Shown: positions 16,019-25,188, counted from the first letter of the stretch. The stretch is DNA of 64,000 nucleotides from Selenomonas sp. oral taxon 920 (GCF_001717585.1 NZ_CP017042.1:1449001-1513000), one strand, 5' to 3'. The notes: generated from the sequence alone by a model not told the origin. Made by a program: numbers and translations.

Positions 16019-17318
16019 AGATCAACCCTCCTCTGTCCGTATGCCGATAGAGTACATGCTCCATATCCTCGATGAGCTGCCGCTCCATCGCCCAGCCGAC
16101 CGTGGGCAGTTTGCCGAGCAGGATCTGCCGCAGCTCTGCGTCCACGAGTTCATGTGTGGTAAAGACGAAATCCACCGACCGCAGCAGTTCCTCACTCGCA
16201 GGATCCTCCACCGCAAGGATCGGTACGTCCGTGCACTGACGCAGCCCTTCCTCCACTGCTGTACGCTGTTCCTCGGTAAAAAGCGCGAGGAGGATGATTC
16301 CGGCGAGATATACGCCCGCCTTTTCGATCAGGCGCAGGAGAATCTCCGGCTGCAGCCAGTGCAGCTCGCGCCCGACGACGAGCACCGTACGCCGCTCGTC
16401 AAGCATCTCCCGCGCACGCACGAGAACGCGCTCGAACGCCTCCTCCTCACGTCGGATCACCTCCTCCGCCTCCGACGCGCGCCCGCATTGTGCACCGATG
16501 CAGCGCAGCCAATGCGCCGTCTCCTCCGCACCGCCTGCAAACGCCTCGGCAAAGTACGGTGTGCCAAAGCGCGTATGCAGCTCCTCTGCAAACGCGATGA
16601 GCATCTCCTGCTTCTCGTCCGACATCGCACTGCCGAGCACAATGAGCAGCTCCGCCTCCGGTACCGCCTGTATCTCATCCAGCGGCGTATAGGTGGGAAA
16701 CTGTACCGTAAGCTGCAGCCCGATCCCCGCGAGCAGACGCTTCAGCTCCTGCACATAGGCACTGTAGAAGCCGCCATAGTCCCCGAGAAACGCCACCGTC
16801 CCCTGCCGCATCCGCGCGGGCGGCTGCATAAAGCGGTCGGTCAGCACACGCGCAACCGAGAGATAGCCGTCAAAGGACTCATTGTCTAAAAAACCGCTCG
16901 TGGGGACTGCCACAACGGGCAGACCAAGTTCCTCCTCCATCTCCTCCGCCACTGCCCGCGTATCATCTCCGATGATGCCGCTCACGCAGGAACCTCCGAT
17001 AAAGACAGCACGCGGATGGTACTTCTCCGCCGCATAGCGGACGCACGCACGCAGCCGATCCACCGCACCAAACACCGCATCCCCCTCGCCGATGCCGCTC
17101 GTGAGGAGTGGTACGGGCGACGGCGGTGCATACGTGCCCGCACCGACCAGACGATGAAAGCTGCCGACATCCTTTTCACGCACCACATGGGCGCAGGAGC
17201 GCGGACTGTGAAAGATGACCAGTGCTCCCCGCACGTACGAGAGCGCCCACCAGACAGCGGGCATGCTGCAGCTGCACTGCGCACGCCGCACGCCTGCGCG
17301 TTTTACCTCAATCGCCAT
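16011..17318 (-). CDS. Nitrogenase component 1-like protein (NifD/NifE-side homologue)
   Basis: 435 aa. Three Cys match the P-cluster-type pattern: C15 or C17 in [14 protein letters not shown]42 in HSPRSCAHV and C111 in [13 protein letters not shown] see no equivalent of the NifD Cys275 or His442 that hold the FeMo cofactor, so canonical nitrogen fixation is unlikely. Later segments, such as [20 protein letters not shown], fit the Rossmann-like repeats of the family. ATG 17318 is chosen because it opens MAIEVKRAG; the frame extends further only inside the NifH-like gene. It overlaps that gene by 11 nt, a tight operon. Confidence 0.82.
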   Translation of the reverse strand: MAIEVKRAGVRRAQCSCSMPAVWWALSYVRGALVIFHSPRSCAHVVREKDVGSFHRLVGAGTYAPPSPVPLLTSGIGEGDAVFGAVDRLRACVRYAAEKYHPRAVFIGGSCVSGIIGDDTRAVAEEMEEELGLPVVAVPTSGFLDNESFDGYLSVARVLTDRFMQPPARMRQGTVAFLGDYGGFYSAYVQELKRLLAGIGLQLTVQFPTYTPLDEIQAVPEAELLIVLGSAMSDEKQEMLIAFAEELHTRFGTPYFAEAFAGGAEETAHWLRCIGAQCGRASEAEEVIRREEEAFERVLVRAREMLDERRTVLVVGRELHWLQPEILLRLIEKAGVYLAGIILLALFTEEQRTAVEEGLRQCTDVPILAVEDPASEELLRSVDFVFTTHELVDAELRQILLGKLPTVGWAMERQLIEDMEHVLYRHTDRGGLIYG

Positions 17319-18126
17319 ACTGCTCCACCAAGTCCTCCAATTCCTCAAACGCCATCGGTGTCGGCACCGCAAAGTGTTCGTTGCGGTCAATGTCTTTTGC
17401 CAGCTGCACATAGCACTGCGTCTGTTCTGCGTCCGGTGCGTAGGCGATGAGCGTCTGCCGGTGAATCTCCGCCTCATGCACAGCACGCGACCGTGGGATA
17501 TAGGCGATGAGCTGCGTCCCGAGCCGCGCGGCAAACGCCGTCAGCAGCTCCTCCTCATGCAGCACATCACGTCCGTTGCCGATGATGCCGCCGAGCTTTA
17601 CTTCCCCGCGTGCGGCGAAACGACACACGCCCTTGGCAATGTTGTTTGCAGCATAGAGCGACATGAGCTCGCCCGAAGAGACAATATAGATCTCCGATGC
17701 ATAGCCCTCGCGGATCGGTACGGCAAAGCCGCCGCAGACCACATCGCCCAGCACATCGTAGAGAACCACATCGACATCGTCGAAGGCATGCAGTGCCTTC
17801 AGACGCTCAAGCGCGACATTGATGCCGCGCCCCGCACACCCGACACCGGGATCCGGGCCTCCCGCCTCGATGCAGCGGATGCCGTTCCACCCCATATGCA
17901 CAAGATCGCCGAGCGTCAGCTGTGTCCCCTTTTTCACGCGCTCCACATCCAGTACCGTGGACGGCGCAATGCGTCCGAGCAGCAGCCGCGTCGAGTCATT
18001 CTTCGGATCACAGCCAATCTGGCAGACCCGCCGCCCCATCTGCGAGAATGCGGCAGACACATGCGCCGCCGTCGTCGACTTTCCGATGCCGCCCTTGCCG
18101 TAGAACGCAATCTTCTTCAATCCCAT
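17308..18126 (-). CDS. NifH-like ATP-dependent electron carrier (nitrogenase iron protein family)
   Basis: 272 aa. P-loop [10 protein letters not shown] (9-18), CDPKNDSTR (39-47), and both [4Fe-4S] ligands: C97 in GVGCAGRGI and C131 in [16 protein letters not shown], matching Cys97 and Cys132 of nitrogenase NifH. As a dimer it should bind one [4Fe-4S] cluster and pass single electrons to the partner complex on ATP hydrolysis. First gene of a three-gene operon. The Shine-Dalgarno site is GAGGAGAG. No nifB, nifE/N accessory or nifV genes are present, so it belongs to the nitrogenase-like rather than the nitrogen-fixing group. Confidence 0.9.
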   Translation of the reverse strand: MGLKKIAFYGKGGIGKSTTAAHVSAAFSQMGRRVCQIGCDPKNDSTRLLLGRIAPSTVLDVERVKKGTQLTLGDLVHMGWNGIRCIEAGGPDPGVGCAGRGINVALERLKALHAFDDVDVVLYDVLGDVVCGGFAVPIREGYASEIYIVSSGELMSLYAANNIAKGVCRFAARGEVKLGGIIGNGRDVLHEEELLTAFAARLGTQLIAYIPRSRAVHEAEIHRQTLIAYAPDAEQTQCYVQLAKDIDRNEHFAVPTPMAFEELEDLVEQYGD

Positions 18127-18160
18127 CTCTCCTCACTGCCGGCTGCTGGCTTTGAAGTAT

Positions 18161-18218
18161 GGAAGCACCGATAAATCAGCCGCGCCATCTTAACGGGCTT
18201 TGCTTCCTCAAAGCTTCC
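18161..18218. repeat. Short inverted-repeat element, copy A
   Basis: A 58-bp element starting GGAAGCACCGATAAATC, whose other end, read on the minus strand, starts GGGAAGCTTTGAGG. Its first 17 nt are identical to copy B at 32795. It lies in the 5' leader of the nitrogenase-like operon. Confidence 0.6.
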
Positions 18219-18228
18219 CATGTTTTAT

Positions 18229-18237
18229 AGAATAGCA
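18229..18237 (-). promoter_or_regulatory. Possible extended -10 promoter of the nitrogenase-like operon
   Basis: On the minus strand TGC precedes TATTCT (18229-18234), an extended -10. No good -35 lies at 17 nt. Transcripts would carry repeat copy A in their leader. Confidence 0.35.
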
Positions 18238-18313
18238 CATCCCCGCGAAAAATTCCGTGTCATTTGCACTGTATGATCCAATGTCTTGCATTATTGATGA
18301 ATCTTTCCAACGA

Positions 18314-18341
18314 TAAAAGCACCGCCGGAAATGGCGGTGCC
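18314..18341 (-). terminator. Terminator of the secreted-protein gene
   Basis: Minus strand: GCACCGCC pairs with GGCGGTGC over a 6-nt loop and is followed by TTTTATC. It is downstream of the gene ending at 18407. Confidence 0.8.
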
Positions 18342-18406
18342 GTTACACAAGTATGAGGTTTTCAGTGGTACCGTTGTTAAACAGGAAATCAATAATATTC
18401 CGTCTG

Positions 18407-18901
18407 TTAGCTCCAAGGAAGCGTACTGACGATGGCCTGGACGGCTTCGACAGGAATGGGTTCCTCAAACGAGAGGGAGAAGGTATAGCCGCCGCGCGAC
18501 CAGAGGGCGAGACTGACGAGCTTTTCTGTTCCCTTGACGCGGATATACTGGCGGCCAATCTGCACGACTTGATTGACCTCATAGACGGTGCTGTCCCCGC
18601 TGATGTCCGCATCGCCCTTCGCCATACGGAAGAGTATCTCCTTGCCCGCGTCATTGCGGTAGAAGATCTCAGCGATGCTCTTGTCGATGACAATGATGTC
18701 CTTCTGCGCGTAGCCGACAGGCAGGAGTGTCGGCGTGTAGACAGGCAATCCTACGACTGCCCATGCGTCGCGCACACTCGTATACGTAACGAGCGGCGAC
18801 GGGATCTGCTGCGGATTCTCCGCTGCATGGACGCTTCCCATACAGAGCACCGAAGCCGCGAGACCGACAGTCAGCATACGCTTCATTCCATATGTCTTCA
18901 T
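18407..18901 (-). CDS. Secreted protein of unknown function (DUF4367-like)
   Basis: 164 aa. MKTYGMKRMLTVGLAASVLC is a Sec signal with a likely cut at VHA (~25). The mature part is beta-rich, and VYTPTLLPVGYAQKDIIV plus a closing segment EAVQAIVSTLPW recall DUF4367-like domains found in sigma-factor-linked secreted proteins; this is a weak resemblance. GAGAGG lies 7 nt before ATG 18901. It follows recN after 11 nt and ends with its own terminator, so it may be the last gene of the long recN operon. Confidence 0.65.
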   Translation of the reverse strand: MKTYGMKRMLTVGLAASVLCMGSVHAAENPQQIPSPLVTYTSVRDAWAVVGLPVYTPTLLPVGYAQKDIIVIDKSIAEIFYRNDAGKEILFRMAKGDADISGDSTVYEVNQVVQIGRQYIRVKGTEKLVSLALWSRGGYTFSLSFEEPIPVEAVQAIVSTLPWS

Positions 18902-18912
18902 TGGTAAACCTC

Positions 18913-20637
18913 TCATTTCTTTGCTGCTTTTTTCTTCGTCTGAAATGCAGCTTTCTTCTTCCCTGCTCCCGCAAGCATTTCACGTGCATTTGCCAGTGCC
19001 GCTTCGGTGACATCATCGCCCGATGCCATGCGTGCGATCTCGCGCACGCGCTCCTCGTCGGAGAGTGCCGTCACCTGTGTTATGGTCGTGTCCCCCTTGA
19101 CAGATTTTGCAATGTATAGGTGCTCGTCCGCCATACACGCGATCTGCGGAAGGTGTGTGATGCAGAGGACCTGCTTGTAGTGCGCGACAAAGGCGATGCG
19201 TTCGGCGACCATCTGGGCGGTGCGCCCGCCAATGCCCGTGTCGATCTCATCGAACACCATGCTCATCCCGCCCGTGTCGCGCGCCGCGATGATGGATTTG
19301 ATCGCGAGCGCTATGCGTGAGAGCTCGCCGCCCGAGGCGACCCTCTCGAGGGGCTTCTCCTCCTCGCCCACATTTGCCGAAAAAAGCATGCTGAGACTGT
19401 CCGCACCACGGTTTGTGTACTTCTCCTCGGGGGTAACGACAATGCGAAAACGCGCCTTTTCCATACCAAGGCCCTGCAGTTCACGCGCAATGTCGGCAGA
19501 GAGCACGGTGCCGACCTCCTGCCGGCGTGCAGTAAGCCCTGCCGCGAGGGCTTTGAGTCGTTCATGCAGGGCAGCAATCTCCTTCTCAAGCTGCTCCATA
19601 TCTACATCATAGTTATCGATGCTTTCCAGTTCTTTCCGAACGGAAGCAAGCCGATCGAGTACGGCCGGAATCGTCCCGCCGTATTTCTTTTTGAGACGAT
19701 CAATGACATCCATGCGCATCTGTATCTGATCGAGCCGCGCAGGATCCGCATCAATGCCGTCGAGATAGTCACGCACCTCATAGGATGCCTCCTGAAGCGA
19801 GATGTATGCCTCCTCGATCATCGCCTGCGCATTCGCGAGCCCATCGTCATAGCGCGCAATCTCATCGAGTGCATGCGTGATGCGTGCGAGCGCGGATAGG
19901 ACAGATATCCCTGCCTCCCCATCTTCGCTGAGGAGATTCCCTGCCTCGGCCGCATTTTCCACAAGGCGTTCTGCATTGGAAAGACGACGAATCTCCGCCG
20001 CGAGCTCCTCATCCTCGCCCTCTGTCAGATCCGCCTCGGCCATCTCCCGCTCCTGCCAGCGCAGCATATCCAGACGTGCACCGATGTCCTCGATCTCCTC
20101 GGCACGCTCCTCCCGTATGCGCGTCTTTTCCTTCCAGTCCGCATAGACCGCTGTATATGCCGCAAGATGCGCACGCAGATCACTGTCCCCGCCCTCGAGC
20201 AGGTCCCGCTGTGCATCCTCACGCAGGAGGGCAAGGTTCTCGTTCTGTCCGTGAATGTCCACAAGGTAAGGAGCCAGTTTTTTCAAAAAGGTCAGCGTAA
20301 CATGGTTCCCGTTGATGAGGATCGATCCCTTGCCCGTGCGTGCCACCTTGCGCAGAATGATCAGCTCATCCTCGCATTCGATCTCCTGATCCGCGAGCAA
20401 GGAACGGAGCTCTGTCTCCTTCTCATCGAGCAAAAATACTGCCTCGACACGCAGTGCATCGCAGCCGCTCCGAATTGCGTCGGCGGAGATACGATGTCCG
20501 AGGATCGCGCCGAGCGCGTCGATCAGGATGGACTTCCCCGCACCGGTCTCACCTGTGAGGATATTGAGCCCCGCACCGAACGCAACGGCTACCTCTTCCA
20601 GCAGCGCAAAATTCCACACGCGCAGGCTTTGCAGCAT
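18913..20637 (-). CDS. recN: DNA repair protein RecN
   Basis: 574 aa, SMC-like ATPase. Walker A is GETGAGKSIL (~30-39), the central part is a long coiled coil (~150-370), and the C-terminal head has LERVASGGELSRIALAIK (signature) and MVFDEIDTGIGG (Walker B). RecN acts early in double-strand break repair. ATG 20637 (MLQSLRVWNF) is the true start; the frame continues upstream only as the shifted tail of argR. GGGAGG lies 8 nt upstream. It ends in a basic Lys-rich tail. Confidence 0.95.
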   Translation of the reverse strand: MLQSLRVWNFALLEEVAVAFGAGLNILTGETGAGKSILIDALGAILGHRISADAIRSGCDALRVEAVFLLDEKETELRSLLADQEIECEDELIILRKVARTGKGSILINGNHVTLTFLKKLAPYLVDIHGQNENLALLREDAQRDLLEGGDSDLRAHLAAYTAVYADWKEKTRIREERAEEIEDIGARLDMLRWQEREMAEADLTEGEDEELAAEIRRLSNAERLVENAAEAGNLLSEDGEAGISVLSALARITHALDEIARYDDGLANAQAMIEEAYISLQEASYEVRDYLDGIDADPARLDQIQMRMDVIDRLKKKYGGTIPAVLDRLASVRKELESIDNYDVDMEQLEKEIAALHERLKALAAGLTARRQEVGTVLSADIARELQGLGMEKARFRIVVTPEEKYTNRGADSLSMLFSANVGEEEKPLERVASGGELSRIALAIKSIIAARDTGGMSMVFDEIDTGIGGRTAQMVAERIAFVAHYKQVLCITHLPQIACMADEHLYIAKSVKGDTTITQVTALSDEERVREIARMASGDDVTEAALANAREMLAGAGKKKAAFQTKKKAAKK

Positions 20638-20651
20638 GGTGTTCCCTCCCC

Positions 20652-21103
20652 TCAGCGAATGAGGCCTTGAATACGTGCGACGATCTCCTCTGACGCGTCC
20701 TTCGGTTTGACAAGCACGAAGATGCTGTCGTCCCCCGCGACCGTACCGATGATCTCCGGCCAATCCGAGGAATCCAGCGCCGCCGCAACCGTTGCTGCTC
20801 CCCCGGAATGGTCTTGACGACGACAATGTTTTCACTGTGGTTACAGAACGTCACATTGTCCTTGAAGAGGCGCTTCATCCGCCCTTCAGAGAAGCGTACA
20901 CTCTCGTGCGGAGACACAGCATAGCGATAGCGACCATTGCCCGCAGGCACTTTAATCAGGTATAGCTCCTTGATGTCCCGTGAAATGGTCGCCTGCGTGA
21001 CGCGCATATGCCGCGCACACAGTGCCTCTGCAAGCGCTTCCTGCGTTTCGATGATCTCCTCACCGATGATCTTCTTGATAAGCTCGTGGCGCCGACTTTT
21101 CAT
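20652..21103 (-). pseudogene. argR: Arginine repressor ArgR with a one-base frameshift
   Basis: The first ~115 codons read as a normal ArgR: winged helix MKSRRHELIKKIIGEEI, ATISRDIKELYLIKVP, then ENIVVVKTIPG. At the C5 run 20800-20804 (G5 in the gene) the frame is lost. Adding one base restores GAATVAAALDSSDWPEI and a typical end with GDDSIFVLV and VARIQGLIR, then TGA at 20652. The total is 452 nt, one short of 151 codons. As given, the protein runs into recN as 184 residues with a nonsense tail, losing the oligomerisation and arginine-binding domain. It is either a real mutation or a sequencing error. Confidence 0.85.
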
Positions 21104-21114
21104 TCCTCTCTCTC

Positions 21115-21984
21115 CTAGCAGTTTTTCCAAAGTTTCGTACGCAGAATCTGATAGTAGTCCTTGTCCTCAAATTTGACAATGCCCGCGCGCACATCCGAGC
21201 ATTTGACGGTGACAGTGTCGTCTGGATGAATCGGCGTTGTCTCCTGTCCGTCGAGGGTCACAATAATGCTCTGGCGCGTGTCAACGAGATGGATGTGAAC
21301 AGCGTCCTCCTCGCGGATGATAAGCGGACGGATGTTGAGTGTATGCGGACAGATCGGCGTGAGTACGATCCCCTTTACCATCGGATTCATGATGGGACCG
21401 CCCGCCGAGAGTGAGTACGCCGTGGAACCGGTCGGTGAGGCAACGATGAAGCCGTCCGCCTTGCACTCGACAAGCGGTGTATCGTTGACCACAAGACCAA
21501 GTGAGATAATGCGTGCGGGATCTCCCTTCATCACAACGATATCGTTGATGGCGAGGCCCAAAAAATGCTCCGCACCATCCGGCTTTGTGACGTAGCCTGC
21601 AAGAAAACGGCGCCATTCCACATGGTAGTCGCCCATACAGAGTTTCTCGAGCCGTTCCTCCAATTCGTTCTGCTCGATGTCCGCCATGAAGCCAAGCGTC
21701 CCCATATTGATGCCGCAGACGGGTACGGGATTCTCGGCATACCTGCGGCAGATGCCGAGCAGAGTTCCATCTCCGCCGAGGCTGAGTGCAACGTCTGCCG
21801 GAAGCCGCTCGATCCCGTCCACGCCGCAGTCCGCCATACCGAACTCTGCCGCACGCGCCCGCGGCAGCATGATACGTGCGCCCCGCGCGGCGAAGAATGC
21901 ACAAATCCGCCGAAGAACCGCACTTGTCTCCGGCTTGATTAAATTTGGAAAAACCGCAACCGTCATCAACTGTCCGCACCTCAT
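21115..21984 (-). CDS. nadK: NAD kinase
   Basis: About 289 aa. SLGGDGTLL (GGDGT, ~69-77) is the NAD kinase signature, with GINMGTLGFM, INDIVVMKG and ASPTGSTAYSLSAGGP further on. It phosphorylates NAD to NADP in the cytoplasm. The start at 21984 overlaps the tlyA stop (ATGA); a second ATG at 21966 (MTVAVFPN) is an alternative that many homologues would prefer. It lies between tlyA and argR, the usual order. Confidence 0.95.
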   Translation of the reverse strand: MRCGQLMTVAVFPNLIKPETSAVLRRICAFFAARGARIMLPRARAAEFGMADCGVDGIERLPADVALSLGGDGTLLGICRRYAENPVPVCGINMGTLGFMADIEQNELEERLEKLCMGDYHVEWRRFLAGYVTKPDGAEHFLGLAINDIVVMKGDPARIISLGLVVNDTPLVECKADGFIVASPTGSTAYSLSAGGPIMNPMVKGIVLTPICPHTLNIRPLIIREEDAVHIHLVDTRQSIIVTLDGQETTPIHPDDTVTVKCSDVRAGIVKFEDKDYYQILRTKLWKNC

Positions 21985-22790
21985 CCATCCAACGTGCGAT
22001 GTGCCTCTGTCACAATTTCATGCACGGAAGCCGCATCGAACGGCTCTTGCCCCTCCCCCTGTACTTTCAGATACAGGAGGTATTCAATATTCCCCTTGGG
22101 TCCCTTCACGGGGGAAAACGTCAATCCTGCAGGGAAAAAGCCCTGCTCCTCTGCCACGGTAAGGACTGTGCGAATCACATCCTCATGCACGGCGGGATCA
22201 CGGACAACGCCGTTCTTGCCGACGCGCCCTTTCCCCGCCTCAAACTGCGGCTTAATGAGCGCGATCAACGCGCCGTCTTCTGCGAGCAATGTTCGAACCA
22301 CGGGCAGCACCTTGTCGAGTGAGATAAATGCCACGTCAATCGAAGCAAAATCGAGCATCTGACCCAACATCTCCGACGTGACATTGCGGATATTCGTGCG
22401 CTCCATGTTGACGACACGCGCGTCCGTGCGCAGCTTCCAATCGAGCTGCCCGTACCCGACGTCAATCGCAAATACCTTCGCCGCACCGTTCTGGAGCATA
22501 CAGTCCGTAAAGCCGCCCGTAGAGGCACCGATGTCCGCCGCTGTCTTATCCGCGAGGACGGCACCGAATACCGCCATCCCCTTTTCGAGTTTCAACCCGC
22601 CGCGGCTGACATAGGGCAGATCCTCACCGACAACGCGCAATGCGGCATCCGCAGGAATCGTTGTGCCCGCCTTATCGATCCGCTGCTCATCGACGAGCAC
22701 CTGCCCTGCCATGATGAGCCGCTTCGCACGCTCCCGACTGGGTGCAAATCCCTGTTCCACGAGCAGCACATCCAAACGCTCTTTCTTCAA
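21981..22790 (-). CDS. tlyA: TlyA-family rRNA 2'-O-methyltransferase
   Basis: 269 aa. An S4 RNA-binding domain (~1-60, ERLDVLLVEQGFAPSRERAK) is followed by an FtsJ/RrmJ-type methyltransferase domain with the SAM motif DIGASTGGFTDCML (~86-99). TlyA proteins methylate 16S and/or 23S rRNA at cytidine 2'-OH. It lies in the ispA-tlyA-nadK-argR-recN series; the dxs gene often found between ispA and tlyA is absent here. Confidence 0.93.
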   Translation of the reverse strand: MKKERLDVLLVEQGFAPSRERAKRLIMAGQVLVDEQRIDKAGTTIPADAALRVVGEDLPYVSRGGLKLEKGMAVFGAVLADKTAADIGASTGGFTDCMLQNGAAKVFAIDVGYGQLDWKLRTDARVVNMERTNIRNVTSEMLGQMLDFASIDVAFISLDKVLPVVRTLLAEDGALIALIKPQFEAGKGRVGKNGVVRDPAVHEDVIRTVLTVAEEQGFFPAGLTFSPVKGPKGNIEYLLYLKVQGEGQEPFDAASVHEIVTEAHRTLDG

Positions 22791-22798
22791 AATATCCC

Positions 22799-23674
22799 CT
22801 ACTGCTTCCGATTGACCAGATACGCTACGAGGTCGCGCAGGAAGGAAGCCTCATCGCCAAAGATCCTAAGTGCCGCCTCCGCCTCTGCTGCTGTACGGCG
22901 TGCAAGTTCCTGCGCCTCCGCGAGAGAGGTCAGGCTCACATAGGTCGACTTATGGTTCTTCTCATCGCTGCCAACCGGCTTGCCGATGTCCTCTGCTGTC
23001 CCGATGACATCGAGAATGTCGTCCGTGATCTGGAACGCCAAGCCGAAATGATCGGCATACAGTGTCAGCGCCGCAAGCTGCTCCTCCGATGCACCCGCGA
23101 GGATCGCACCACTGCGCAGCGCCGCATGAAAAAGTGCCCCCGTCTTGCCCATATGCACGCGGCGCAGTTCCTCCATCGTGATCTGACGGTTCTCCGCCTC
23201 GAGATCAAGTACCTGCCCGCCGACCATGCCCTCGGCACCGGCGGCGCGGCTGATCTCGTCCGCCACACGCAGGAGTGCCTCGGCGGCTACATCCTTCTGC
23301 CGCAGGATCACGGTGAATGCAAGCGTGAGGAGTGCATCCCCCGCAAGAATCGCAATGCCGTCGCCGTATACGACGTGATTTGTCGGCTTGCCGCGCCGCA
23401 GATCATCATTGTCCATCGCGGGCAGATCATCGTGAATGAGCGAATACGTATGAATCATCTCGAGTGCGCACGCAACAGGCAGGAACTTCGTTCCATCTGC
23501 ACCAACGGCATCCGCCGCCGCCATCAGGAGGATCGGACGCAGCCGTTTCCCGCCTGCCATGAGGCTGTACTCCATCGACGCACGCAGCGTATCGTCCAGT
23601 ATAGGAGTCTTTGTGAGTTCCTCCCGCAGAGCACGCTCTACCAACATCTGCCGCTTTTTCCAGAGTTCCTTCAT
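22799..23674 (-). CDS. ispA: Polyprenyl (farnesyl/geranyl) diphosphate synthase
   Basis: About 291 aa. Both aspartate-rich motifs are present: the first in HDDLPAMDND (~85-94), the second in FQITDDILD (~215). GGKRLRP binds the isopentenyl diphosphate. It condenses C5 units to farnesyl diphosphate for undecaprenol and quinone synthesis. ATG 23674 is preceded by GGAGG at 5 nt. The start codon lies right after the xseB stop. Confidence 0.93.
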   Translation of the reverse strand: MKELWKKRQMLVERALREELTKTPILDDTLRASMEYSLMAGGKRLRPILLMAAADAVGADGTKFLPVACALEMIHTYSLIHDDLPAMDNDDLRRGKPTNHVVYGDGIAILAGDALLTLAFTVILRQKDVAAEALLRVADEISRAAGAEGMVGGQVLDLEAENRQITMEELRRVHMGKTGALFHAALRSGAILAGASEEQLAALTLYADHFGLAFQITDDILDVIGTAEDIGKPVGSDEKNHKSTYVSLTSLAEAQELARRTAAEAEAALRIFGDEASFLRDLVAYLVNRKQ

Positions 23675-23675
23675 C

Positions 23676-23912
23676 TCAGCCTCCGATCTGCAGCTTTTCT
23701 TCTGAAACACCGTCCGCTGTTTCCTTTACGAGAAGATCCATTGTCTCCTCGGCACGTTTGAGCGACTTCATACAGAAGTCAGACAGTTGGATCCCCTCCG
23801 AATACTTTGCCATGAGATCCGCAAGCGGCAGCTCCCCCGTCTCAATCTCCGCGACAATCTGCTCCAATGCTCCGATTGCCTCCTCGAATGTCATTTCCTT
23901 TTTACGCGCCAT
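23676..23912 (-). CDS. xseB: Exodeoxyribonuclease VII small subunit
   Basis: 78 aa, with the typical pattern MTFEEAIGALEQIVAEIETG and LADLMAKYSEGIQLSDFC. It forms the helical small subunit bound many times to XseA. ATG 23912 has AAGGAG 7 nt upstream; it overlaps the end of xseA by 11 nt. Confidence 0.94.
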   Translation of the reverse strand: MARKKEMTFEEAIGALEQIVAEIETGELPLADLMAKYSEGIQLSDFCMKSLKRAEETMDLLVKETADGVSEEKLQIGG

Positions 23913-25107
23913 GCTGCTTCTCCTTCGCTTCCACAACGGCAGATACTTTCCCATCCGCAAATGTAATATTCAGATGATCTCCGACCGACAGAGCCTTCGA
24001 GCGGCTCACTGTCTGCCCGTCCTTCTCCACAACGCTGAACCCGCGATAGAGAATCTGTACGGGGTTCAGAAGTTCGAGCCGCTTCAGCACGAGTTCGAGG
24101 CGGTGCCGCGCATTTGTACGTGCGTCCTTTGCCGAACGATGCAGGCGCTCCGTCACGCGATCCGTACGCTGCACGGCAGCGGCAAGCAGGAGCGTCGGAT
24201 TCCTGCGCCACGAGCGCTCCGTCAGCCCCTTCAGCCGCTCCATACACCACTCCATCTGACGCCTGCGTCCCGCAAGGAGACGCGTACGCAGCCCCGCTGC
24301 ATGCTGCTGCAGCTCGGCAGCATCCGGCACAGCGAACTCCGCTGCCTGAGACGGCGTTGCTGCCCGGCGGTCACTGACAAAATCCGCGAGCGTTGTATCC
24401 GTCTCGTGTCCGACAGCAGAGATCACGGGAATCCGCGATGCATAGATCGCACGCACAACCGGTTCCTCGTTGAATGCCCACAGATCCTCCGCCGAGCCGC
24501 CGCCGCGCCCGACAATGAGCACATCCACGGGATATTTCTCGTTGAAGAAGCGAATCGCCGCTGCAATCTGCTCCGCTGCCTCCGTTCCCTGCACGAGAAC
24601 TGGATGGAGTATCAGTTGGATGCCCGGCCAGCGCCGCTTCGCAACCTTGTGAATATCGCGCAGCACAGCACCGGCAGCTGACGTGACAATCCCAATCCGG
24701 CGCGGGAATCGCGGCAGAGGCTGCTTATGCGTCTCATCAAAAAGCCCCTCAGCGAACAGCTTTTCCTTGAGCTGCTCAAAGGCAAGCGCGAGTGCCCCTG
24801 CGCCCTCCGGCATCAGCGAATTCACGTAGAGCTGGTAGGCTCCGTCACGTTCGTACACGGACACACTGCCGCCCGCGATGACCTGCATTCCATTCTCCGG
24901 TGTGAAGCGCAGATTACGTGCATAGCCGTTGAACATGACACATTTCATGCTCGCACCCGCATCCTTCAGTGTGAAGTAACAATGCCCCGAGGGATAGCGT
25001 TTGAAATTGGACACTTCACCGCGAATGAGGATGTCCGTGAGGATGGTCTCGCTCTCGAACATCCCCTTGATATAACGCGTGACATCACTGACAGAGTGAA
25101 CGGTCAT
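23902..25107 (-). CDS. xseA: Exodeoxyribonuclease VII large subunit
   Basis: About 401 aa. An N-terminal OB fold (VSDVTRYIKGMFESE, RGEVSNFKRYPSGHCYFTLKD) is followed by the catalytic core with RIGIVTSAAGAVLRDI, IVGRGGGSAEDLWAFN and ISAVGHETDTTLADFV, and then a coiled-coil region that binds XseB. It degrades single-stranded DNA from both ends. ATG 25107 is preceded by AAGGGAG; ATG 25122 is possible but has no ribosome site. A terminator separates it from nusB upstream. Confidence 0.95.
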   Translation of the reverse strand: MTVHSVSDVTRYIKGMFESETILTDILIRGEVSNFKRYPSGHCYFTLKDAGASMKCVMFNGYARNLRFTPENGMQVIAGGSVSVYERDGAYQLYVNSLMPEGAGALALAFEQLKEKLFAEGLFDETHKQPLPRFPRRIGIVTSAAGAVLRDIHKVAKRRWPGIQLILHPVLVQGTEAAEQIAAAIRFFNEKYPVDVLIVGRGGGSAEDLWAFNEEPVVRAIYASRIPVISAVGHETDTTLADFVSDRRAATPSQAAEFAVPDAAELQQHAAGLRTRLLAGRRRQMEWCMERLKGLTERSWRRNPTLLLAAAVQRTDRVTERLHRSAKDARTNARHRLELVLKRLELLNPVQILYRGFSVVEKDGQTVSRSKALSVGDHLNITFADGKVSAVVEAKEKQHGA

Positions 25108-25126
25108 AAGCTCCCTTTCCATATTG

Positions 25127-25178
25127 ATAAAAAAAGAACCATTGCACGAAACGCTCGCGCAACGGATTCTTTCTTTAT
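25127..25178 (-). terminator. Terminator or attenuator between nusB and xseA
   Basis: On the minus strand AAAGAATCCGTTGC and CGAG pair imperfectly with CGTGCAATGGTTCTTT, followed by a T7 run. It ends just before xseA, so it may limit read-through from the nusB side. Confidence 0.7.
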
Positions 25179-25188
25179 CATTGATTGC

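Noticed and set aside
14637-17534. Long open frames on both strands over the nitrogenase-like genes (for example + 14798-16075)
   Set aside because: High G+C leaves other frames open; they show Arg/His/Ser-rich low-complexity protein with no motifs, while the minus-strand frames carry family motifs.
14726-18126. Canonical nitrogen-fixation genes (nifHDK)
   Set aside because: The two large subunits lack the FeMo-cofactor Cys and His ligands by inspection, the K-side third Cys is Ser, and no nifB, nifE/N or nifV lies nearby.
20549-21130. Programmed frameshifting in argR
   Set aside because: A G5 run alone is not a known slippery signal; no stimulatory structure or conserved short product is evident, and ArgR is not known to use frameshifting. 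A mutation or read error is simpler.
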